This document shows, piece after piece, positions 54,162 through 64,000 of a stretch of DNA of 64,000 nucleotides; position 1 is the first letter of the stretch; every line of letters begins with the position of its first letter. The position numbers were made by a program, and so were the translations under genes. Location: the NCBI RefSeq assembly GCF_051014445.1, contig NC_135141.1, positions 13,888,001 to 13,952,000 of the forward strand. Direction: 5' to 3'. The notes beneath the pieces are model-generated. The model had not been told where the DNA came from, did no database searches, and saw nothing but the letters and a program-made list of their open reading frames with translations. The DNA comes from Colletes latitarsis. Taxonomy: Eukaryota > Arthropoda > Insecta > Hymenoptera > Colletidae.

Positions 54162-55205
54162 TAATAATTCCCGAAATTTCTTTAATAATATCTTGAAAAC
54201 TATATAATTCCCAAAACTAAAACTTTATATTTGGCATTCATTCCCCCTCTCCCTTCTTCCCTCCAAATTTCATATCGATCGCCCGCGGTTGCCATTTAAA
54301 AGAATATCGAATCTCAATATACTATTTTAATCCAACTTGAATATCTATAGCATTGATGAAATAAGAAGTAGCTAAATCTAACGTACTATTTCGGAAATGA
54401 ATTAATTTATGAAGTTAAAATGGTATATTTTGCATCCTTTTTCCCTCCCATCTAATCCCTCGAAATGTCACATCGATTAGCCACAGGTAGCTTTCGGAAG
54501 AACAAACTCTTTTATTGGTTTAATTATGCTCCTCGCTGTACCTATGTCTCGAATGAATCATAAAAGGAACCAGGGTCAGTACAGCACTAAGCTGTGCACA
54601 TAGGGTGGCAGACTTAAAATGTGCCGATTGTATCTACTGATGCCAGTGACCTCCTATTGATTCCACGCTCAACGATGCACAGACTAAACCCTTGTCCTCT
54701 CTCACGCCCTGCACATACTTTCTTGTTTTCTTTTCTCCTCTCCTTTCATCTTCCCTTCTTTGTGCTCCTTCTGTTAATGTCTTCGTATTTTTCTCAAATC
54801 CGCAGCATTCTTTTCTTTTTGCCTTCATCTTGTTCTGTTCGTTCGTTTTGACTGAAACTCGTATTTCCCTACTACGGCTTTCTTTGTACATCCCTTTTAG
54901 TTTCACTCCCCCTTTCCTACCCCTCTCCTGCTCTTCCTACATCTTTTCTTTCTTTTTACCATTATCCGTGTCCTATTACTTCATCCATTTCTCTTCATCA
55001 TCCGTCTTCGTCGTTTTATTTTCATTCCTACCCTTTCTCTCTCTGCTTTCATTGTACGTATATCTTTCCTAATGTAAATCTCTCGTACAGCAACATAATA
55101 CCGCAATCGCTGCGAAATCGTATCGCAAACACGATAACGACGATGCAAATCGCTTTCTACTTCGCATTCGGTTTATTTCGCGATCACTATTATCACCGGG
55201 GCTCC
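54162..55205. other. Intergenic with a pyrimidine-rich tract
   Basis: Positions 54690-55075 are strongly C/T biased on the plus strand, which keeps a 126-codon serine/phenylalanine/leucine frame open by composition alone. No domain is recognisable. The rest is ordinary AT-rich sequence. Confidence 0.45.
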
Positions 55206-58077
55206 AAAACTTGCAATATAGGTTTAGATTTTTGAACTTCGATTCTGAATAACTAGAACCAAAATTTCAGACTATGTATAAAGTTCTTACATCAGCTCAC
55301 ATATAGGTTCTATAACAGTTATTTCTTAGGTCCTATACAAGTTTTGAAACGATTTTGAATCTATACATAAATGTAAACATTTGCTATTCTCAATGGTTAG
55401 ATGAGATGTTGATGTTACCTTTTCAAGATATTTATGACATATATTTACATTAGATAGATTCAAAACTGTTGCAATATAGGTTTAGATTTTTGAACTTTGA
55501 TTCTAAATAACTAGAACCAAAATTACAGACTATGTATAAAGTTCTTACATCAGCTTGCATATAGATTCTATAACAGTTATTTCTTAGGTTCTACACAAAT
55601 TTTGAAACGATTTTGAATCTATACATAAATGCAAACATTTGCTATTCCCTACGGTTAGATGAGATGTTGATATTACCTTTTCAAGATATTTATGACATAT
55701 ATTTACACTAGATAGACTCAAAACTGTTGCAATATAGGTTTAGATTTTTGAATTTCTATTCTAAATAACTAGAACTAAAATTTCAGACTGTGTATAAAGT
55801 TCTTACATCAGCTCCCATATAGATTCTATACCAGTTATTTTTTAGGTCCTATACAAATTTTGAAACGATTTTGAATCTATACATAAATGTAAACATTTGC
55901 TATTCTCAATGGTTAGATGAGATGTTGATGTTACCTTTTCAAGATATTTATGACATATATTTACATTAGATAGATTCAAAACTGTTGCAATATAGGTTTA
56001 GATTTCTGAACTTTGATTCTGAATAACTATTATAAAGAACCAAAATTTCAGACTATGTATAAAGTTCTTACATCAGCTTGCATATAGGTTCTATAACAGT
56101 TATTTCTTAGGTTCTACACAAATTTTGAAACGATTTTGAATCTATACATAAATGTTAACATTTGCTATTCTCAACGGTTAGATGAGATGTTGAAATTACC
56201 TTTTCAAGATATTAATGACATATATTTACATTAGATAGATTCAAAACTGTTGCAATATAAGTTTAGATTTTTGAATTTCTATTCTGAATAACTAGAACCA
56301 AAATTTCAGACAATGTATAAAGTTCTTACATCAGCTTGCATATAGGTTCTATAACAGTTATTTCTTAGGTCCTATACAAATTTTGAAACGACTTTGAGTC
56401 TATACATAAATGTAAACATTTGCTACTCTCAATGGTTAGATGAGATGTTGATATTACCTTTTCAAGATATTTATGACATATATTTACACTAGATAGACTC
56501 AAAACTGTTGCAATATAGGTTTAGATTTCTGAACTTCGATTCTGAATAACTATTATAAAGAACCAAAATTTCAGACTATGTATAAAGTTCTTATATCAGC
56601 TCACATATAGGTTCTATAACAGTTATTTCTTAGGTCCTATACAAATTTTGAAACGATTTTGAATCTATGTATAAATGTAAACATTTGCTATTCTCAACCG
56701 TTAGATGAGATGTTGATATTACTTTTTCAAGATATTTATGACATATATTTACACTAGATAGACTCAAAACTGTTGCAATGTAGGTTTAGATTTTTGAATT
56801 TCTATTCTAAATAACTATTATAAAGAACCAAAATTAAAGACTATGTATAAAGTTCTTACATCAGCTCACATATAGGTTCTATAACAGTTATTTCTTAGGT
56901 CCTATACAAATTTTGAAACGATTTTGAATCTATACATAAATGTAAACATTTGCTATTCTCAATGGTTAGATGAGATGTTGATATTACTTTTTCAAGATAT
57001 TAATGACATATATTTACCTAGATAGATTCAAAACTGTTGCAATATAAGTTTAGATTTTGGAATTTCTATTCTGAATAACTAGAACCAAAATTTCAGACTA
57101 TGTGTAAAGTTCTTACATCAGCTTGCATATAGGTTCTATAACAGTTATTTCTTAGGTCCTATACAAATTTTGAAACGATTTTGAATCTATACATAAATGT
57201 AAACATTTGCTACTCTCAACGGTTAGATGAGATGTTGATATTACTTTTTCAAGATATTTATGACATATATTTACTTAGATAGATCCAAAACTGTTGCAAT
57301 ATAGGTTTAGATTTTTGAATTTCTATTCTGAATAACTAGAACCATAATTTCAGACTATGTATAAAGTTCTTACATCAGCTCACATATTGGTTCTATAACA
57401 GTTATTTTTTAGGTTCTATACAAATTTTGAAACGATTTTGAATCTATACATAAATGTAAACATTTGCTATTCTCGACCGTTAGATGAGATGTTAATATTA
57501 CTTTTTCAAGATATTTATGACATATATTTACCTAGATAGATTCAAAACTGTTGCAATATAGGTTTAGATTTTTGAATTTCTATTCTGAATAACTAGAACC
57601 AAAATTTCAGACTATGTATAAAGTTCTTACATCAGCATGCATGTAGGTTCTATAACAGTTATTCTTTAGGTTCTATACAAATTTTGAAACGATTTTGAAT
57701 CTATACATAAATGAAAACATTTGCTATTCTCAACCGTTAGATGAGATGTTGATATTACTTTTTCAAGATATTTATGACATATATTTACACTAGACAGATT
57801 CAAAACTGTTGCAATATAGGTTTAGAGTTTTGAACTTCGATTCTGATTAACTATTATAAAGAACCAAAATTTCAGACTATGTGTAAAGTTCTTACATCAG
57901 CTCACATATAGGTTCTATAATAGTTATTTTTTAGGTTCTATATAAATTTTGAAACGATTTTGAGTCTATACATAAATGCAAACATTTGCTATTCTCTACG
58001 TTTAGATGAGATGTTGATATTACCTTTTCAAGATATTTATGACATATATTTACCCTAGATAGATCCAAAACTGTTTC
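55206..58077 (+). repeat. Tandem array, 11 copies of about 260 bp
   Basis: Each unit has TTGCAATATAGGTTTAGAT, then AAAGTTCTTACATCAGCT, AACATTTGCTATTCTC and GATGAGATGTTGATATTAC. Units begin near 55212, 55470, 55728, 55985, 56251, 56510, 56774, 57033, 57293, 57553 and 57807. Length differences come mainly from a small insertion, ATTATAAAG, present in some units. Confidence 0.95.
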
Positions 58078-58241
58078 AGAAGCGATACATATACAAGATG
58101 GAACATTTGAAACAGGTCATCTGAATAACTCGTTTGTTTTTAATAATAGAAGAAAAAGTTTCAGGCAAGAGCTACTTGGTTTCAAGGGACAAACAATGTG
58201 GTGACAATAATTTTGTGGTGGGTGGAGGCACAAAGGACATA

Positions 58242-60433
58242 CAGGGTGCTCGGCCACCCCTGGTAAAAATTTTAATGGGCAATTCTAGAGGCCAAAATAA
58301 AACGAAAATCAAGAATACTAATTTGTTGATGAAGGCTTCGTTAAAAAGTTATTAACAATTAAATTTAAAAATTTTAAATTGATCTGGAAAAATTATTTTC
58401 GGTTGCGGGGGTCAAATTCAATCATTTTTGGTCAACAGACATACCCTCCAAATTGTAACCATTTTCGAGAAAAAAATTCGTGTAGGTGGTTTCTCGGCGA
58501 AATTTCTCGGCGAAAAAAAAATTCTTTAAATCGTTCTACAAAAATTATTTCCGATTGCAAAGTTCGATTATATTTTTTTGGATGAATAGGTATACCCTCG
58601 AAATCCTACCCAGTTTCGAGAAAAAAATTTGGGAAGGTGTGAAATTTCTCGACGAGAAAAAAATATTTCAAATCGTTCTAAAAAAATTATTTTCGGTTGC
58701 GGGAGTCAATTACAATCATTTTTGGTGAATACACATACCTCCAAAATCCTATCCACTTTCGAGAAAAAAAATCAGGTAAATATAAAAATGGTCCAATTTT
58801 CAAACAGCCATAACTCATACAATAGTGAATATATTTCATTGAAATTTTAGGGGGTAGTAGAGTTCATGAATACTTACAAAAAAGTATTAAACAATTTTTC
58901 TGTACAACGCCAATCAAAATTATTAAAAATAAAAAACGAATTTTTAAGAAAAATCGATAAAGGTGGTGCCTAATTTTTTCGGCGCAAAGAAAATTTCAAA
59001 TCATTTTAAAAAAATTATTTTTAGTTGCAAGGGTCAATTACAATCATTTTTGGTGAATATACATACCCCCGAAATCCTACGCATTTTCGAGAAAAGAATT
59101 TCTTACCGAAAATCTAATGTGAGGCCAGAAATGTTTTCATGCGAATCTTTAAAATGTCATAACTCCTGAACGGATTGGAGGAGTATGAAATCGCAAAAAT
59201 ATTCGAAAAGTTGTCCCTTGATCCCGCAAAATGAGAAAAACTCCATAAAAATGGTCCAATTTTCAAACAGCCATAACTCATACAATAGTGAATATATTTC
59301 ATTGAAATTTTGGGGGGTAGTGGAGTTCATGAATACCTACAAAAAAGTATTAAACAATTTTTCTGTACAACGCCAATCAAAATTATTAAAAATAAAAAAC
59401 GAATTTTTAAGAAAAATCGATAAAGGGATTGCCTGATTTTTTCGGCGAAAAAAAAAATTTCAAATTGTTCAACAAAAATTATTTTTAGTTGCGGGGGTCA
59501 ATTACAATCATTTTTGGTGGACAGAAGCACCCTCGAATTCCTTCGCACTTTCGAGAAAAAAATTCGTAGGTGCAGAAATTTTTCGACGAAATTAAAAAAT
59601 TTCAAATCATTCATGGAAAAATTATTTTCGGTTACGGAGGTCAATTACAATAATTTTTGGTGAATACACATACCCCTGAAATTCTTCCCACTTTCGAGAA
59701 AAAAATTCGACAAGGTGTGAAATTTTTCGACAAAATTAAAAAATTTAAAATCGTTCTGGAAAAATTATTTTCGGTTGCAGGGGTCAATTACAATCATTTT
59801 TGGTGAATACACAGACCTCCGAAATCCTACGCACTTTCGAGAAAAAAATTCCTTACCGAAAATCTAATTAGGTGCCCAAATTTTTCGACGAAAAAAAAGA
59901 ATTTCAAATTGAGCTGGAAAAATTATTTTCGATTGCGCGGGCCAATTACAATAATTTTTGGTCATTACATATACCCATGAAAACCTACCCACTTTCGACA
60001 AAAAAAATTCGAGAAGGTGTGAAATTTTTCGACGAATAAAAAAAATTTCAAATCGTTCTGGAAAAATTATTTTCGGTTGCGGGGTTCAATTACAATAATT
60101 TTTGGTCATTACATATACCCCTGAAAGTCTACCCATTTTCGAGAAAAAAATTCGAGAATGTGTGAAATTTTTCGACGAAAATTAAAAAATCTCAAATCGT
60201 TCTGGAAAAATTATTATCGGTTGCAGGGGTCAATTACAATAATTTTTGGTGAATAGACCTACCCCCGAAATCCTACCCACTTTCTGGAAAAAAATTCAGT
60301 ACGGGCTGAACTTTAAACGTCAATAACTTTTTAACGAAGTCTTCATCAACAAATTAGTATTCTTGATTTTCGTCTTATTTTGGCCTCTAGAATCTCCCAT
60401 TAAAATTTTTCCTAGCGGTGGCCGAACACCCTG
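58242..60433. mobile_element. Long MITE of the CAGGGTGTTCGGCC family (2.19 kb)
   Basis: CAGGGTGCTCGGCCACCCC to GGTGGCCGAACACCCTG, with TA at 58240-58241 and 60434-60435. It has first-type modules and two second-type modules (about 58780-58960 partial, 59140-59430). No transposase. Confidence 0.85.
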
Positions 60434-60463
60434 TATAAATGTCAAACGTAGTTTTTTTAAATG

Positions 60464-63390
60464 AAATGGTATATTTTTTTTATTTCAGAATTTTGATCCA
60501 CATAAAAATGGAGATAACTTTGTCTGAAACTTTTTTTGTAAAAACTTTAGGTTTTTAAGATATTGTGATATCGAACTTAAGAATTAGAGGAGATTAAGTG
60601 GATCGTGCGGGAATGGTATAGTATTTTTATTTCAGAATTTTGATCCACGTAAAAATGGAGATAACTTTGTCTGAAACTTTTTTTGTAAAAACTTTAGGTT
60701 TTTAAGATACTGTGATATCGAACTTAAGAATTAGAGGAGATTAAGTGGATCGTGCGGGAATGGTATATTTTTTTTATTTCAGTATTTTGGTCCACGTAAA
60801 AATGGAGATAACTTTGTCTGAAACTTTTTTTGTAAAAACTTTAGATTTTTATGATATTGTGATATCGAATTTAAGAATTAGAGGAGATTAAGTGGATCGT
60901 GCGGGAATGGTATATTTTTTTTATTTCAGAATTTTGGTCCACGTAAAAATGGAGATAACTTTGTCTGAAACATTTTTTGTAAAAACTTTGGGTTTTTAAG
61001 ATATTGTGATATCGAACTTAAGAATTAGAGATGATTAAGTAGATCGTGCGGGAATAGTATATTTTTTTTATTTCAGAATTTTGATCCACATAAAAATGGA
61101 GATAACTTTGTCTGAAACTTTTTTTGTAAAAACGTTAGGTTTTTAAGATATTGTGATATCGAACTTAAGAATTAGAAGAGATTAAGTGGATCGTGTGGGA
61201 ATGGTATAGTATTTTTATTTCAGAATTTTGGTCCACATAAAAATGGAGATAACTTTGTCTGAAACATTTTTTGTAAAAACTTTGGGTTTTTAAGATATTG
61301 TGATATCGAATTTAAGAATTAGAGGAGATTAAGTGGATAGTGCGGGAATGGTATAGTATTTTTATTTCAGAATTTTGGTCCACATAAAAATGGAGATAAC
61401 TTTGTCTGAAACTTTTTTTGTAAAAACTTTAGATTTTTATGATATTGTGATATCGAATTTAAGAATTAGAGGAGATTAAGTGGATCGTGCGGGAATGGTA
61501 TATTTTTTTTATTTCAGAATTTTGGTCCACGTAAAAATGGAGATAACTTTGTCTGAAACATTTTTTGTAAAAACTTTGGGTTTTTAAGATATTGTGATAT
61601 CGAACTTAAGAATTAGAGGAGATTAAGTGGATCGTGCGGGAATGGTATATTTTTTTTATTTCAGAATTTTGATCCGCGTAAAAATGGAGATAACTTTGTC
61701 TGAAACTTTTTTTGTAAAAACTTTAGATATTGTGATATCGAACTTAAGAATTAGAGGAGATTAAGTGGATCGTGCGGGAATGGTATATTTTTTTTATTTC
61801 AGAGTTTTGGTCCACGTAAGAATGGAGATAACTTTGTCTGAAACTTTTTTTGTAAAAACTTTAGATATTGTGATATCGAACTTAAGAATTAGAGGAGATT
61901 AAGTGGATCGTGCGGGAATGGTATATTTTTTTTATTTCAGAATTTTGGTCCACGTAAAAATGGAGATAACTTTTGTCTGAAACTTTTTTTGTAAAAACTT
62001 TAGGTTTTTAAGATATTGTGATATCGAATTTAAGATATAGGGAAGATTAAGTGGATCGTGCGGTAATGGTATATTTTTTTTATTTCAGAATTTTGGTCCA
62101 CGTAAAAATGGAGATAACTTTGTCTGAAACATTTTTTGTAAAAACTTTGGGTTTTTAAGATATTGTGATATCGAACTTAAGAATTAGAGGAGATTAAGTG
62201 GATCGTGCGGGAATGGTATATTTTTTTTATTTCAGAATTTTGATCCGCGTAAAAATGGAGATAACTTTTATCTGAAACGTTTTTTGTAAAAACTTTAGGT
62301 TTTTAAGATATTGTGATATCGAATTTAAGAAATAGAGAAGATTAAGTGGATCGTGCGGGAATGGTATATTTTTTTTATTTCAGAATTTTGGTCCACGTAA
62401 AAATAGAGATAACTTTTGTCTGAAACATTTTTTGTAAAAACTTTAGGTTTTTAAGATATTGTGATATCGAATTTAAGAAGTAGAGAAGATTAAGTGGATC
62501 GTGCGGGAATGGTATATTTTTTTTATTTCAGAATTTTGATCCACATAAAACTGGAGCTAATTTTGTCTGAAACATTTTTTGTAAAAACTTTAGGTTTTTA
62601 AGATATTGTGATATCGAACTTAAGAATTAGAAGAGATTAAGTGGATCGTGCGGGAATGGTATAGTATTTTTATTTCAGAATTTTGGTCCATATAAAAATG
62701 GAGATAACTTTGTCTGAAACATTTTTTGTAAAAACTTTAAGTTTTTAAGATATTGTGATATCGAACTTAAGAATTAGAGGAGATTAAGTGGATCGTGTGG
62801 GAATGGTATATTTTTTTTATTTCAGAATTTTGATCCACATAAAAATGGAGATAACTTTTGTCTGAAACTTTTTTTGTAAAAACTTTAGGTTTTTAAGATA
62901 TTGTGATATCGAATTTAAGATATAGGGAAGATTAAGTGGATCGTGCGGGAATGGTATATTTTTTTTATTTCAGAATTTTGGTCCACGTAAAAATAGAGAT
63001 AACTTTTGTCTGAAACATTTTTTGTAAAAACTTTAGGTTTTTAAGATATTGTGATATCGAACTTAAGAATTAGAAGAGATTAAGTGGATCGTGCGGGAAT
63101 GGTATAGTATTTTTATTTCAGAATTTTGGTCCATATAAAAATGGAGATAACTTTGTCTGAAACATTTTTTGTAAAAACTTTAAGTTTTTAAGATATTGTG
63201 ATATCGAACTTAAGAATTAGAGGAGATTAAGTGGATCGTGTGGGAATGGTATATTTTTTTTATTTCAGAATTTTGATCCACATAAAAATGGAGATAACTT
63301 TTGTCTGAAACTTTTTTTGTAAAAACTTTGGGTCTTTAAGATATTGTGATGTCGAATTTAAGAAATAGAGAAGATTAAGTGAATCGTGCG
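60464..63390 (+). repeat. Tandem array, 20 copies of about 147 bp
   Basis: The unit runs GGTATATTTTTTTTATTTCA, G, AATTTTGGTCCACGTAAA, GGAGATAACTTTGTCTG, TTGTAAAAACTTTAGG, GATATTGTGATATCGAA, TTAAGTGGATCGTGCGGG. GGAGATAACT occurs at about 147-bp steps from 60509 to 63291. Two units lack about 10-13 bp (near 61720 and 61860). Every unit carries a strong 3'-splice-site-like pyrimidine-CAG. Confidence 0.95.
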
Positions 63391-64000
63391 GATGATTTCC
63401 CTTACTTCTTGCGACGCAAGACATGAGTCTTCAAAATGAGACTAAAACGAAACCTTCATCTCGCTTCACTCCTAATTAAAAAATGGAATGAAAGTGTAAA
63501 ACATTCAAATAGGCATAACTCAAACCCTATCATAGATATAAAAATATAATTTGTTACAATTCAAGTATATATATACTAGGTAAAATTGATTTCATCACTC
63601 GTCATTTAATTTAAAAAAACAACACAGTTATAGACGACGAATTTAGTTTCGGACGATTTTGAGATTGACCACTTCAGAACCGCCCAGTCGTTTCCAAAAT
63701 TAACAAATCGTAAACAAAATTATGCCAAATCATGACCCATATGTCCAGTTAAATTTATATGAATGAATTTTTCATTATGAGTATACTTTTTAAAAAATGA
63801 CATGGGAAACTATTAGCGAACGTGTTGGGTGGATATAAATGACGTACACGTGAATACTTATACAAACCAATATATTCAAAGTAATCAGCAAAATATAAAC
63901 AATAATGAACAAATTAAACTGTATAACTATGGCAACTGAAATGTATAACTTCGTAATGGACTTTTGTAATCGGCGTACTTTTTGCCACGATGCACGGTGG
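63391..64000. other. Intergenic, no gene recognised
   Basis: Follows the 147-bp array. AT-rich, stops in all frames, no element ends visible before the window edge. Confidence 0.4.

Noticed and set aside
54692..55072. 126-codon open frame rich in Ser, Phe and Leu
   Set aside because: It lies wholly in a pyrimidine-rich tract where T- and C-rich codons keep the frame open; no domain or splice context supports it.

Overview
This is an AT-rich window of eukaryotic genomic DNA, most likely from an insect and plausibly a hymenopteran such as an ant or bee. The evidence is a spliced animal gene with GT-AG introns and insect-style DNA transposons (Merlin, hAT, piggyBac, Tc1, DUF4817 mariner, TA-target MITEs). 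The order assignment is an inference. No prokaryotic features are present.

One protein-coding gene is well supported. It is a four-exon minus-strand gene for a dimeric dihydrodiol dehydrogenase-like enzyme (Gfo/Idh/MocA family). Its exons are at 13656-13455, 8303-8012, 7476-7076 and 2215-2112, and they join in phase to a complete 332-residue protein. The catalytic Lys (EKP motif) falls at residue 97 and Tyr at residue 180. Introns 1 and 3 are about 5 kb each because they hold transposons: a rearranged Tc1 element (3644-6920), a piggyBac end, a second Tc1 remnant, a second piggyBac end and a 1,780-bp mariner. Intron 2 holds an old mariner fossil.

Regions: 1-189 is a hAT element end. 502-1891 is a Merlin element with an 8-bp target duplication and part of a spliced transposase. 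2112-13656 is the enzyme gene. From about 13.7 to 64 kb I see no convincing host gene. That part is nested transposons and repeats: many copies of a MITE family whose ends begin CAGGGTGTTCGGCC, a non-autonomous hAT (18112-20699), a second mariner copy (23011-24790), six solo LTRs with target duplications, and an inverted duplication (42130-43891 with 48472-50225). It also holds three large tandem arrays: 5 x 739 bp at 37027-40721, 11 x about 260 bp at 55206-58077, and 20 x about 147 bp at 60464-63390.

The most unusual signals are these. A nine-copy array of about 50 bp inside a solo LTR has a hairpin whose two strands change together from copy to copy. The MITE family grows by adding internal modules of about 150 bp, and its TA target duplication is proven by an empty paralogous site in this same window. 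The two mariner copies carry the same disabling frameshifts, so a dead copy was moved in trans.
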